NCBI RefSeq assembly: GCF_000237925.1
Contig: NC_031496.1
Location: 22,017,038-22,081,037, forward strand
Direction of reading: 5' to 3'
Origin: Schistosoma mansoni
Lineage: Eukaryota > Platyhelminthes > Trematoda > Strigeidida > Schistosomatidae
DNA length: 64,000 bases
Each line of letters begins with the position of its first letter. The first letter of the stretch is position 1. The position numbers and the translations under genes were made by a program. Positions 46,161 through 58,218 of this stretch are shown here, piece by piece. The notes under the pieces are model-generated. The model was not told the origin of the DNA, ran no database searches, and saw only the letters and a list, made by a program, of their open reading frames with translations.

Positions 46161-46170
46161 TGATCAAGTG

Positions 46171-47063
46171 TTTGTTGACACAGTATACAGAAGCCAAATA
46201 GCAAAAATTTGTCCGACACTTCTCAATTTTTATAAATGTTTTGTCTAAACGATTATTAATTTAATCAAATCTTTAATTTAAATTTGATAAAAAAGTAGTT
46301 AATTAACAACTTTCAATACGAATCTTATGGTATCAGAAACTGACTAAAGCATAATTATGCGGATCACTGAACTTTGTAGTTAGTTGAAATCATGTTGACA
46401 TTCATTAGATCTAAAGGTTTCCAGTCACAACTTGTATACGACCTCTCAAGATCACTGTTAACAAAACAGCTGTACAATGTATCCTGGCATTTTGTGTTGC
46501 TCCAGCTAATGTTAGCCTTAAAAATAAAGTACCATCATATAAATTTTTACCTTTTATAAAAGGTTTCATGTCTACTAATTATAAGATTATGGATAGTGGT
46601 TTTATGTAGAAGATTCGACCAGTAAGTAAAGAAAATTAGAGAGAGTTGGTAATGTTTACTAAAATATTAGAAGAATTAAACAATTAACTGCAATTTGTGC
46701 CTAATCTGTTTCTTTAAAATCCTAGCTAATCATTTATCCAGGATGTTAGGCTGTTAGAGACAATCTAGAATTAACCCTGAAACCTAGATTTTCTTTTTTC
46801 AGCATTTGTCTCCATGATGTACATTTAATTTCAAAGAAACTAATACTGTGTGTGGAATTCGAATTTGCATCACTCAGGTTCACAATGTAAGATAAGAACC
46901 ATCGACTTTTTAGTCTGTTACTGACTGATTGTCAGCAATACATGCACAGATATAACAAACATTCATTTAAGTCAAACTTATATAATCGCTGCCAAAACAA
47001 TCTAATTCCTTAATTAGATTGTTTATTTAAAACGATATTTATGGGAAGCGTTAGATTTCAGTT

Positions 47064-47128
<65 letters not shown>

Positions 47129-48005
47129 GTTAAGACGTGATTTGTTGATAACCGAATTGATAAAGAGACAACTTGTTCCCTTTCAGTTTTTTTTTTCTAA
47201 CGTTTATCACTTGTTTTGTATGTAGCTAACCGCATATCTCATATTAGACATATGCATATATAAAATAAATGTCTGATGACAAAATGTTTTCGCAAAAACT
47301 TTCAAGCAATCTATGCTTTAATCTTCTTGAATTCATCTTTCTTCTATTGTAAGAAATGCTAACATTTACAACTGACAAATAATCCCCAAGATTTATATAT
47401 TCATATTAAGATTTCATTAAATGTGATATGGTAATGTGATTGTATTTATGTATCTGAATGACTTATAAATATTCGGTCTTATCCCTAGCTGTATATCTAT
47501 TCTACCATCTTTCTATATATGCATATAAAACCTTTTTGTTAGTTTTATTTGTTAACACATTGGTTTCACGTTGTTGTTTTTTTGGGCAAATTTTAAAGGG
47601 TATCATGATATTATATCCATTCATTTATTTTCTAATGTAACTACTTTAATCCTTTGTTTCGTTGCTTATCTGTACTTAACTACTGGCTTCTTTTTTTCTA
47701 AAATAAAATAAGTCATTTCATTCCAATTGCTTATTCCATTGTTGAGTTTGAAGTATGATTAAAGTCATGTTTCTTTCTTGTGCATAGTATAGGCTAAATG
47801 AAAATTAAACGATTATGTCATATAACCACTTTTCTTTCTAACGAACAGACTGAAAATGTAACTTAATGTATGATGAGAAATAGTTGACACTAGTTATCAA
47901 TGAAGTTGTTTTTCCATAGAGCAATAAAACTTTAATGATCAAAATAAGGCGATTGATAATTATCTGTTAGATTCGAAACTGGAATCGAACTAATACTAAA
48001 CACCT
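46171..48005. other. Intergenic stretch, only a microsatellite recognised
   Basis: Apart from the AT run at 47066-47130 nothing stands out; the short open frames here are AT-driven. Confidence 0.5.
47066..47130. repeat. AT microsatellite
   Basis: The longest dinucleotide run here, about 65 bases with one ACAT interruption. Confidence 0.92.
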
Positions 48006-48373
48006 TGTAGACCATCAACGTTGATGATCTATGTCGAATGATTGGAGGCCTACTCGAGTAAGACGGGAACGGTGTAACGAACCAGCTGACTTCGAAGTCA
48101 CACTTCGCGACTAGCACCTTGTGTGGATTGCCTCATCGATGTATCAAGGAACCATGGATGCTCTGAAGACTGTACAACACAAAGGACGTCATTACAGGAA
48201 TATATTAGTTAAAGTAGATACAAGCGAAAGTAGAACCACTGCCGGATGGGCCAGTTCATGGCGTATCATTAACTGATGCGCGCTGATTGTCCTTGACCTG
48301 ATCTGTTCGATATTCAGTGACCGAACTGCCGGATGATTTAGCTAGGGTTCGGTGACATTTTACTGGCCCTACA
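48006..48373 (+). mobile_element. Probable solo LTR, family B (fossil)
   Basis: A 368-bp unit beginning TGTAG and ending CTACA (short inverted ends), flanked by ACCT on both sides. Related to 54101-54481. No internal region attached. Confidence 0.6.
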
Positions 48374-49049
48374 ACCTTAAATTCTAAAGCATTGATTAAA
48401 CTTTATTATCTGAATCTTTATTGATTTTACATTATCTAAGTTAGTGAATCTACCGGCTAAAATATTACAGTTAAGTTAAAAGAGGTTGATGGAAGCTAAT
48501 ATGTTTTGGTGGCTAATTTTAGTAAATCTCAGAAACTTACATATTGAATAACACAATATAGAAGAGTAGTTTGGTGGTTTTTCAGACTTGTCATAATATA
48601 TAGGTGGAGATTAATTTTGAAATAAACACTAACTATAATCTATGCATATAAAATAAAGTGGTTAATAGGATATGTTATACTTAATGATACAGAGTTCAAA
48701 TCCAATCACAGTAATGGGTAATGTTTATAAATTAGATTAACCTTAACATTAACATCAGCTGTGAACTTCGTTAACGCGCATGATGTTTCCATCTAATAAA
48801 TTCTAAAGCTAGCCAATCAAGCATGAAGTTATGTGATTACTTTACCCATTTTAGATGACATATTCCTATCCAGACTAAGTTTAGATCAATAAGTGTTGAG
48901 TTGAATGACTAAAATCCCTATATTTCGTTCCCATATTTAGAATGTCGACAGTGATGTCAGGCAGATGATAAATTGTAGTTCATAAAAGAAAACGCTGTAA
49001 AATCTTTTCTATAAACAGCACTTTAATATGTGGTTTACAAAGGATCATG

Positions 49050-49480
49050 AATTTTCTTGATGCTGGTAATCAGCGTAATTCAAACCATTGTATAAAAAGA
49101 TCTATCCACTGAAGAGACACTTGGAGTGAGCCATATTTGAATTTCACTAGTTTCTATTCAATAAGCTGCAAAATGACTTTGTTTAGAACACTATTCAGTC
49201 ATGTACTGAGGCTATGTTCAAAAGAAAAGACTGGAGAGGAATTAAACATAATTGAGAAGAGTTTGCGAGGTGACGGTTACCCAAAACGTTTACCGATAAG
49301 TATGGGATGGAATAGAATTTTCTATGGTAAAGGAAAAGCCAACCATTTCATAACTTGGATTTTAAGATGATGAGGCAGCTAACGTGATTAATTATAGACC
49401 AAGTGCCGCACTGAAGGGGGTATGTCGAACAAAAGTTGACAAATTTCCACCTCATGTTACTTTAAGTTGTATTTATCAGT
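49050..49480 (+). mobile_element. Penelope-like element RT C-terminal fragment
   Basis: It reads RDTWSEPYLNFTSFYSISCK, TLFRTLFSHVLRLCSKEKTG and EELNIIEKSLRGDGYPKRL, then in another frame DEAANVINYRPSAALKGV and KVDKFPPHVTL. The YLNF-SF, RLCS, GYP and DEAA-INYR boxes match Penelope-like proteins. It has at least one stop and one frame change. Confidence 0.65.
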
Positions 49481-49744
49481 TTATATTTTCGTCCCAAATC
49501 ACTTGCAATGAAAAAATAGAATGGAGGCTTCTTATTTGTATCATATAGTACAACCGAAAAGGTCAACCCATTTTCAGCAGTAATACTACTGGTCATCTGC
49601 TTGATAATCGATACATAGTTGATAATTTAAAACTGTTCCCAATAATCAGTGCCCAAACAACCTCGAATTTACTACGTTGCACCGTATCGATAGCTTTTAA
49701 CAAGTGGAAACCAAATATGTGCATTATAAAGCATACAGTGGTAA

Positions 49745-50019
49745 ATTCATTCAGCATTGTTTGTTTGAATCTTCCCATCGATTTGTTAGGACTGCAACTG
49801 GTCAGTCTCTAATTGGCATATGTGCCAAGCACAAGCAAGTGGCTATCAGGACTCAGTGGCCGAGTGGATAACGCGATGGCGTTTGAAGCGAGGGTACTGC
49901 GTTCGAGTCCCAGAGTGAACATCAACTCTGAGATGCAGGTACATCCAGCTGACGAGTCCCAAATAAGACGAAACGCGCGTCCTGGATTCCACTACTAGCC
50001 ACTATCCATCTCTGCTTAC
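49745..50019. repeat. Sm-alpha-like SINE insertion, inverted tail plus full head and ribozyme
   Basis: Flanked by a perfect 13-bp duplication CATACAGTGGTAA (49732-49744, 50020-50032). Positions 49745-49823 are a 3' end in reverse; 49828-50019 are forward, with AAGCAAGTGGCTATCAGG, A box, B box GCGTTCGAGTCCC and hammerhead, ending at CATCTCTGCTTA. The whole composite inserted once. Confidence 0.9.
49943..49987 (+). ncRNA. Hammerhead ribozyme, Sm-alpha type, fully canonical
   Basis: Stem I ATCCAG/CTGGAT (6 pairs), core CTGACGAG, stem II around a CCAAATAA loop, CGAAAC, palindromic ACGC/GCGT stem III, and cleavage after GTC at 49981. The best-preserved Sm-alpha ribozyme in the window. Confidence 0.9.
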
Positions 50020-50794
50020 CATACAGTGGTAAGTTTCTCAACACCCTTGTAACTTCCATTATTTGTCGTTCAGTTAGGTAATATCTTATTCCGTATTCTT
50101 AATAACAAATTTCTTTCTTTCATTCCTGGGTCTTTTTTGCGCTTTACTCAATGTATTCTATTAATCTGTTCAGTGTTATAACCGTTATCACGTAACAGTA
50201 ATATCAATTTTCATTCTCTAGAAACGTGTTTCCATGTGTTTTAAAATTTTTCTAAAATTTTCACTCAGTAACACAAATATCTATCTATTTTACAAATTTG
50301 AAATCCGTTCATAACTGTTTTTGTTACTCTACTAATCTCGATTAATAGGATACATTATCACAATAATTATAAATGATTATTACTATTTTTAAAGACTTTC
50401 GTCTAAGTTTGAATGAATAGTTTCACAGTATTTGGGCCCCGAGTTAATGTCAGATATTTAGGAGGGAAAATATATTTGTAAAATCTCAGTGATTAAATTT
50501 CAAATAAATCCAAAGTTTCTCTCGGCAATTTGGTCTAAGCTTTTTCAAGGAAATATAACCAGATATCAATATTATCGAATATAAGTAGGTACTAGGTTCT
50601 TCGGTTAACTGTGTACTATACAAGTTATCCAGTCATGTTAAAAATGTTGAAAGTAATTATTTGATGTAGTGCATATGAGACATCCGGTGTGTAATAAAAA
50701 GTGTATTAAGATAACAGACTGTGTCTATTTGTAAGTGGATCTAGGGTATGAGAAGGGATTTCATTGACAATTTATCACTTTTGATCACTGAATT

Positions 50795-51052
50795 TGTAGT
50801 GACCTGTTTTTCTCGACGAGAACGCGATTGGCATAATGGAAACAATTATTTTTATAATCAATTGTACCGGTGATTGTTTTACTGTACTCGTTTTGTTTAA
50901 CTGTATCAAGATCACTTTTCGTTCCGTTGTCCATCTTGTCCGTTCGAACTTTCTTACGCTCTGCTCTTTTTGCTTGTACTCTTCGGCACGTTTAAGTATT
51001 CATTCGATACCACGAGATCGCCAATAAATATACTTTATCTGGCCCAGCTACA
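50795..51052 (+). mobile_element. Possible LTR-like fossil
   Basis: A 258-bp stretch from TGTAGTGACC to CCAGCTACA, with an AATAAA near its 3' end. It is richer in GC than its surroundings, as is the following 120 bases. No flanking duplication seen. Tentative. Confidence 0.3.
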
Positions 51053-51868
51053 GCCTTCTGGTTTGCGAACTAGCGAAAGAACCAAGTCGTTTTCTGGCGC
51101 GTCATCTTATTGTAGTGGTGATCATAGTCAGTCGAGACTCGACGCCATCTACAAATTTTGAAGAAAACAGACAATTTTTTGTAGATGATATGAGCCAAAA
51201 TGTCAAAACATGCATAAAGTAAAGATAAATAAACAAAATTAAGTTAATGAATGGATGTTTGTGTTATCGTACTGTTCAAGTTAATTGTTCATCCCTTATT
51301 TAGATAAACCAAATGATTCGAAAAGTTGAAAGTAATTTTTGTTTTTCAGATATTAAGTGATCGATTAAATAAAATAAAAAGTTCAGGTTTACTTATTAAT
51401 TATTAGTTGCCATGGGATAGCTAATTGTATACCATTTCTACTATTAATACTGTTTGGATTTTTCCAATATATGTAGGGCTTCGGGTGTTAGTCTTTCTTT
51501 CAGTATGAACCAAAACCATTAAGTAGGATTCTTATACCAGTGAAATCGATTGTATGGACCCAACTCTATTGAGTGCAATGCTATTTCTGACTTGTTTTTT
51601 AAACTTTTTCATATCATCTGAGGATTTAGTAATGTGCTTCAAGCAAAGTTTGTGTTCCTTCATGCTCAGATTAAGTTGTGGTGATGTCTCATTTACATAT
51701 ATAGCACTGCAATTATCAAATTTTATCTCAAGTACATAATTCTTTTGTTCCTCCTCGTGTATTGAATTTTTTATTCTTACCAGTTTTGATATTAGAGTAT
51801 GGTTTGTTCGAAAGAATACTCTTATATTTTGAGGAACTAGGATCCTTATGATCTTTTCTTAAACTTGT

Positions 51869-52686
51869 TTACGATATGGGATCACCACCATCGATTTAGA
51901 CTTCACAGATGATCTGGCTCTCCTATCGCAAAAGAAGATTCAGGAGAAGACGATTAGTGTAGCAGTAGCCTCAGCAGTAGTTACTCGCAATATACAAAAA
52001 GGGAAAAGCAAGATTCTCCAACACAACGCAGCATGCACCAATCTAATCACAGTTGACGGAGAAGCTTTTGAGGATGTAAAAACCTTTATACATCTGGGCA
52101 ACATTATTGATGAGCACGGTGAATCTGAGGCGGATGTGAAGACGAGGATCGGCAAAGCAAGAACAGCATATTTACAAATGAAGAAGATCTGGAACTCAAA
52201 ACAGTTGTCAACCAACACAAAGATCACAATTTTCAATGCAAATGTCAAGACAGTTCTACTGTATGAGGCGGAAACCTGGAGAACGATGGAAGCCATCATC
52301 CAGAAGATACAAGTGTTTATTAACAGTTGTCTACGCAAAATACTTCGGATCTGTTGGCCAGACACTATCGGAAACAACTTACTGTGGGAGACAACAAACC
52401 AGATTCCAGCGGAGGAATAAATCAGGAAGAAGCGCTGGAAGTGGATCGGACACACACTGAGGAAAACACCCAACTGTGTCACAAGACAAGCCCTCACATG
52501 GAATCCTGAAGGCCAAAGAAGTAGAGGAAGACCGAAGAACACATCACGCCAAGAAATGAAGCCAGACATGAGAAGAATGAACAAAAGTTGGATATAACTA
52601 GAAAGGAAGCACCAGGACAGAATGTGCTGGAGAGTGCTGGTTGGCTGCCCATGCTTCATTGGGAGTAACAGGAGTAAGTAAATAAG
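51869..52686 (+). mobile_element. RTE-type LINE 3' fragment with RT catalytic region (TAAG-tailed family)
   Basis: The longest piece of this family here. It carries DLDFTDDLALLSQKKIQEK (catalytic FADD box with Ala replaced by Thr), [69 protein letters not shown] and [14 protein letters not shown]. It ends with GGAGTAACAGGAGTAAGTAA. There is an in-frame stop near 52418 and others further on. Older than the 23-kb and 29-kb copies by sequence difference. Confidence 0.85.
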
Positions 52687-54100
52687 TACAGTCATAGTTA
52701 GCATAGGCCAAGCAAAGATCTCTGCAATGTATGATATTGTTAAACCATCTTATCAAATTAGTGGTGAACGTAACGGTAATATCCCATTTAGAGGTAGTCT
52801 TTGGCAGTAAAGATAGAAGGTTAATCGACCTATATTAGTTCTTCCAATTTGTAGCACAGTGAAGATTCAATCTGGCTCTGAATGTATCGACAAAAGGCTC
52901 TGACATTACGTGTTCGGGCAGATAATCTCAGTAATTCACTATTCCGTACGAGGAACGGAACTGCGGACGTAAACTATTTGATCTCAGTTTTAGATCTTTC
53001 TTGGAATATCTTTTTAGATGAACATTCTAAGATGGAAGGTACAGATAAGGCATGGTGATGGCATGATCGTCATGCAGTATACGTTAAGCCAGTATTAGAT
53101 AACCCCATCAAGCATTAAGGTCTTTCCTGAAACCATATTTTTCCCTGGCTGAAGATCATTTCCTTCTGCTTAGTTAGGGATGGCCATCTTAATAATCTTT
53201 AACATTCACTAGAAATACCGTTATCGATAACATGTCTCATAAATACAGAACTTGCAAATTATTTAGTTGCCGCTTGAAATGCTAAGATGTGACAAATATT
53301 CGGACAAGTCACTAGTATGTCGTATACTTCTTCGCGCAGTCGGTCATTAGTATTCGCCGAAAGAATGCTTACATCTGCAGCGCAGTGTTGTGGAAACGAC
53401 TGTGTAACTTTTTTCGATCGGTTACGTCTCCATCCTTAATAGTGTCTCAAGGTTCAGAACACATGGCTAGCAAACATACTAGATGTGACGTTCCTGCTGA
53501 AACTGCACAGCAGTGCCTCTATCACTGTGGGGGATTGTGTATGTGAGTCTTTACGCCGTGCTCGTGGAAGACAGCTTCCGGGTAGCAGAATCAGGATTTT
53601 ATATTGTCGGTCCAGAATTTCATGAGCTGAAAGGTTGGAGGCGAAATAGGTTTGATCGAAAATAATTCAGGTGTTGTCCCGTCATGATGAAGATATAATA
53701 TATCAATAGGTGAGAAACAAATCAGAAAATATGACGACAATATCACCTTATGTAAACATTAGAATTAAAAAATGATGTATAATGTTCCAAGAATTAACAT
53801 ATCAACAGTTTACGCATTGGTGTACCTGGTCACGTCGGACTCACTACTAAGGATGCCATAAGTATTGGAATTTTGACAACGCCTTTACCAGCAACAACTT
53901 TGAACTAGAAGTATGCCAACCCACTTAAATCAGCAGACAGATATGAAGGAGTTTAAACACATATTTGAAAGGCCATTGGCATGTCGAGGAATGTTTGGTC
54001 CGGGCTGGTTAACAGTTGAAAGGGATGCGTAGCACGACACACCCACTCGTGATTTGGTGCGGATGAGTGACTGAGCGCCCACAGCTGAGTCCATTAAAAC
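52687..54100. other. Stretch with higher GC and no firm feature
   Basis: It includes the doubtful LINE fragment at 52740-53040. The rest (53040-54100) is less AT-rich than the introns and may contain decayed elements, but I cannot identify any. Confidence 0.4.
52740..53040 (-). mobile_element. Possible LINE C-terminal fragment
   Basis: The minus strand reads RSSVPRTE, RLSARTRNVRAF and, after a one-base shift, VDTFRARLNLHCATNW. This resembles the C-terminal end of LINE polyproteins, where an 'alleles of laminar sequence' RTRN-R-F-RL pattern recurs. It is too short and damaged to assign a clade. Confidence 0.35.
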
Positions 54101-54481
54101 TGTAGATCATCAACGTCCATCACATCTAACGAATGACTGGGGGCCTACTCAAGTTAGACGGGAGTGATGTGACCAACAGCTAACGTCGAAGTCACACATC
54201 GTGGTAAGCACCTAACGTGAATTAACCCTTCACCGTATCAAGGTACTATGGATGCTTTGCAGATCGTTCAACACAAAGGTCGTTAGTACAGGAATATTTT
54301 AGTTTAAGTGGGTAGAAACGAAAGTGTGACTACCACCGAATGGGCCAGTCCATGGCGTATGATTAACTGATGCTCGTTGGTTGCCCTTGACCATGACAGG
54401 GATGGATGATTTGTTCTATATTCAGTGACCAAACTGTCGGATTGTTCGGCTAGGGCTCACTGACATTTCACTGGCCCTACA
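54101..54481 (+). mobile_element. Probable solo LTR, family B (fossil), second copy
   Basis: A 381-bp unit with TGTAG and CTACA ends, flanked by AAAC and AGAC. It differs from the 48006 copy at many positions, so the two are separate old insertions. Confidence 0.55.
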
Positions 54482-55409
54482 AGACTTATGCGGTCAGCAT
54501 CAAATTTGGATGACTTACAGAGCTATTGATTTTGGAGATTTATTTACCGCTACAAGTACCGAATTGTATAATTTTGTGTATGACTTATTCGATTTTGTAT
54601 TTTTGCTCTGAGGAACATCAACACTTTCTATAGAAGTGAGATTTAGCTTGTCATGTGGATTGATTGTGGTCATAGACATGTGTATTTAACTCAATCTGCT
54701 GTCACTAGCGTGAGTTGTTTAAGTGACTATCGTTTAAAAGGTATTAAGTGGAGCGGTACGTTTATCCCTGATTGCTGTAAATTAAATGCATCTCTTATTC
54801 TAATCGACCCGTCGATTCACGCTTTTTCCATCTTTTCTACTTCATATTCTTATGCAGTGCTGTCCATACTCTGCCAACATACATTATACCTCCAATCTAA
54901 ACGTAAACTTGTCAAAGGCTCGAGGTTAGTTTGGTATTTAAGTCACTAGTTAATGTACATTTCGATTTACTTCATCACTACGGTTTGTCGGGTTCATCAT
55001 TATTGTTTTTCAGTTGTAACAAACGGACTGTCGATCTTACTCATTGTTATATGCGATTTGTTCAGTGGGTTGTGTCTGCTAATACCAATATTCATTTATG
55101 ACCATGAATAAACAATGGCTACTGAAAAGTGACAGTGAATGGTCAAACCAAGAGTACAAAAGGATGAGCAATCGTAATCAAATGTATGACTTGTTCTGTG
55201 TACCGTCTGGGTTCTTGGGATTGTTTTTCCTACACCAACCTTGCTTTGAGTGGCTATCGTCATAAGACCAGGCTTTCAGCAAAGCCCTCGCTTTTCTCTG
55301 TTGTATTGTCGGCTAATTGAAAAGTGTGTAATTGCTCATCAGGATTCACGTCTATTCTTACGAATACTTTCACTACACCTACTAATCTGGGATTTGCCCT
55401 GATGATCTT
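54482..55409. other. Stretch upstream of the unrecognised gene
   Basis: An open frame of 98 codons at 54653-54949 starts within this stretch but has no recognisable similarity or splice context; I do not call it a gene. Confidence 0.4.
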
Positions 55410-55482
55410 GTAGGGTATGGCAACTCGAACCTGTGCATGTGTGCCATGTTCCACATTGTGTGTGACTGACTGAAACTTAGTA
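55410..55482 (+). repeat. Diverged RTE 3' end
   Basis: GTATGGCAACTCGAACCTG, a GCATGTGTG string and TGACTGACTGA match, in the same order, the 3' UTR end and TGAC tail of the SR2-like element at 63789-63853. No coding part is recognisable upstream. Probably an old 5'-truncated insertion just upstream of the unrecognised gene. Confidence 0.55.
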
Positions 55483-55741
55483 CGTTTGCGTAAATTACAC
55501 GAGCTTCAGTCATATCGGAACGTTCACAGTGGTTAGAATTTGGCCACAGATGTTGGTCACAATACGGTGCTTCCTACTACACAAACTTCCATACGTATTG
55601 TTTGCAGCTTCCTTTACTTCGTTATGGCATATGCAGCTGTATTGCTGTGAGTTCCCTGTAATCGTGTGTTATATAACTTATTCAAATTATTATTTATCGA
55701 AAACGTTATCTGAGTACTATTTTAATCTCAATCACTTTCAG

Positions 55742-56104
55742 ATGTCATCGAATGAAGTATTCTCATTTCCAGTTACTGTAACGTTCGCCATTTGTATATC
55801 TATGATTCAGATACTTGATGGTCCCGATGGTGAGGAGAATTTTGAGATGGCTCGTGCTCGTATTTGGCAGTTACGTCGCAAGTCTGATTGGAGTTTCGAT
55901 CGACTTGTTGCTGATCTAACTCCATCTAGTCAGTGCGAGCTAACTTTCGAAATGATTCATATGGTGTCGTATGTTGAAAAAGGTTAGATTATTCTGATTT
56001 TTCCATTCCTTCAATCAGTTGCTCCGCCTGGAATGCTAAGTGTTTTTCCGTCACCATTTCAAAGTGCCGAGTCATGGATCAGGGACAGATGGATTTTTCG
56101 AGAG
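55742..56104 (+). CDS. Unrecognised host gene, first three coding exons with two micro-introns
   Basis: I read exons 55742-55777, 55811-55982 and 56019-56104. An ATG follows directly after a TTTCAG acceptor (55741), so the first exon is preceded by a 5' intron or is a spliced-leader trans-splice site. The introns are 33 nt (55778-55810, GTAACG to TTCAG) and 36 nt (55983-56018, GTTAGA to ATCAG); both are GT-AG and close up in frame. The predicted start is MSSNEVFSFPVT, then ILDGPDGEENFEMARARIW, with later RRKSDWSFDRLVADLTP, FEMIHMVSYVEK, VAPPGMLSVFPSPFQ and ESWIRDRWIFRE before a GTATAT donor. Micro-introns at the 5' end are typical of schistosome genes. The sequence is acidic then mixed, with no membrane segment once the first intron is removed. 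I do not recognise the family. Confidence 0.6.
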
Positions 56105-57126
56105 GTATATTCGATAACTAACTCACTTGTGCTCAGAACAACTCAGCGAAATCCATGGAACATACTTTACCACTTAAAAAGGGATTAAGGTTAGCACATG
56201 GTTGTTTGTCATATTGTTTCATTTTCTAGAGATTTCGACTACGTAGTTACTTTTTACTGTGGCACATATCATAGTACATCTTGAGGGCAACTACGTATGA
56301 AAGTAGTTGCATCCACCAAAAACATTTGGAATTTCAACAAATAAGGCAGTTGTACCGAAAGTTTTACGTAGGCTGTCTTGTTTAAACCACTGAGATCACA
56401 AGGCGTTCCCGTATTTCAAGCATTGTTTTTTCTCGCTGTAGAATTTCAATCGGAAAATTTTATTCACTCGTGCCACACCCGCTCATATTATATAGTTTTT
56501 AAAGCCTGTGACAGTTTTTGATAAAATCTGATTCGTACATCGTCAAGTAGGTTATGTTAGGTATTAGTTCATAATTTCGAGGTACACCACAGTTTAGGCC
56601 TGATATTTTCACGAAGCGAATTGTGGCTTAAAAGCCCTCATACACAAGTTAAATTTTAGAAGGTATAATTATGCAGTTTGGTAGTTAAGTACTACGCGGA
56701 ATGTAGTTAGTGAAGCTGGTTGAACGCCACCGCGAATCCACCAATTCATGCTAGTTTTATTTTTGTCCCGATACACTCGAACACTTCCTTTTTGATATAG
56801 CTAGCAGATTAAGTCATTTCTGAAGCATATTACATTGTTGATAAGATACTTTACGACCACCGTACCCAAGAAAATGAATAACTCCATCAAGGGGGTCTAT
56901 TAATTTTGATCTGTAGGAATTTTGAAGACTCGTATGCAGCCTAGCCTCGTTTTCCGACAGCCGAAATCACAGTAGACCATTACTTGTAGACTGTCATGTT
57001 AGAGATTACTAAAGGCGCTCTTGTAATATGTCCTCAAAAGGCTTATGACTAGCGACTTCTCTTTTAACTTTCTCCTGTTAACTGATTTACTCTAGATTCT
57101 CCTGTGACCATGACTTGTAGTTTCAG

Positions 57127-57228
57127 TTGTTTGATATGGAGGTCAGCTGTGATAGTGGAGTTGAATTAGTAAAGTTGAAGAGAACTAGTGGGATTAGGCA
57201 ACTCTGCTTAACAGCTGAACCAATAGGT
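57127..57228 (+). CDS. Candidate exon of the unrecognised plus-strand gene
   Basis: After a TAGTTTCAG acceptor the sequence stays open in the phase left by the exon ending at 56104. It encodes LFDMEVSCDSGVELVKLKR, then TSGIRQLCLTAEPI, and stops at a possible donor AATAG/GTTGGA. The phase that this donor leaves does not fit the next candidate exon, so either the 3' end is wrong or an exon is missing. Function unknown. Confidence 0.4.
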
Positions 57229-57427
57229 TGGAGAGAGGTGATTGTTTCCTCTCCTTGTCTGAACCTTCAAGTTGTTAATTATGTAGCGCATACACGATTA
57301 GTGTCCAGTTGTGCCAAATTTTTTAAGTGAGCTGTTGTAAGCCACAAGAACCATTTCATTAGTATATTTCTTGTTTAAGGTAGATGTTTTCATCACCTAT
57401 TACATGTTGTGTTTGTATGTTGTTCAG

Positions 57428-57626
57428 AATCGCTGATCCTGTATCTCCCTCAAACCATGCCTTCAATAATGAACTGAAGAATAGGAAAATAATGAAAGTT
57501 GACCAGAATTCGACCACGACAGTGTCGGGACCTACCGTACACAAAGCCAATCGTTCACTCCCTGGATTTCAAACTATTTTGCAGTGTGGAAAGACACTTG
57601 TTGATGATACTTTATTGGGGAAAACT
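57428..57626 (+). CDS. Candidate downstream exon of the unrecognised gene
   Basis: This 199-nt open stretch lies between a TTGTTCAG acceptor (57427) and a consensus GTAAGT donor (57627). In the only open frame it encodes ADPVSPSNHAFNNEL, a Lys-rich stretch, and then RSLPGFQTILQCGKTLVDDT and LLGKT. An RTE element begins 120 bases downstream, so in this model the nested RTE pair sits in the following intron. I do not recognise the family. The joining to 57127-57228 is unresolved by phase. Confidence 0.45.
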
Positions 57627-58218
57627 GTAAGTCATTCTCGATTCCCATGCAAAATCATGAGTATGTTACATGCTTTTGCCAACTGTAAATGGTTCACTGA
57701 AAGGCATTGATTATATAACGTTTCATTGGGTTCGTAATAGTGCATTCCCGACCGTTGCTGCTACCTTTACGTGGTGGTCGGGCTTGCCCATTGTGATGAA
57801 CCAGTCGAGCTATACTGGCTGGAACAATCGTTCCTCAAGATTCTACCATGCCAGACAGGTTGGTTGAAGAGCGGTAAGACTAAAAGCAGCGAACCGAAGG
57901 TGAAGTCGTACTGCTGACTGTGACGGCAGTAAGGTGTTTCCTTCAGACAACCAGCATCTGCAGCGATGCTGCCTTCCCACAGGAGGGGGTGGGGTTAGGA
58001 AAGGTCGACCCTAAAAATGCACACCTCGCCTTATCCCACGGATTTCCATCTCCGGCGGTTAGGTCCTTTAAAGAACGGAGCTAACACAAAAACTACTCAC
58101 AATAAGGTCGTGTGTGACCGACCTCAAGCAGTTGTCCCTTGGGCACTGCGGTCACGCTCTCAGGTCATTAAGACCACTTCTAACCTAATCTCTTTTTCAG
58201 ATACCTCTAGAAGATGGA

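Noticed and set aside
51940-52704. 254-codon minus-strand open frame
   Set aside because: It is the antisense of an RTE fragment whose plus strand has clear RT motifs; the same antisense frame appears over other copies.
48006-54481. A complete LTR element bounded by the two family B copies
   Set aside because: The two copies differ at many positions, have different flanking tetramers, and the sequence between them holds unrelated Penelope, RTE and SINE pieces with no gag-pol region. Two separate solo fossils are simpler.
54653-54949. 98-codon open frame as a gene
   Set aside because: No recognisable domain, no good splice sites around it, and composition like the surrounding non-coding DNA.
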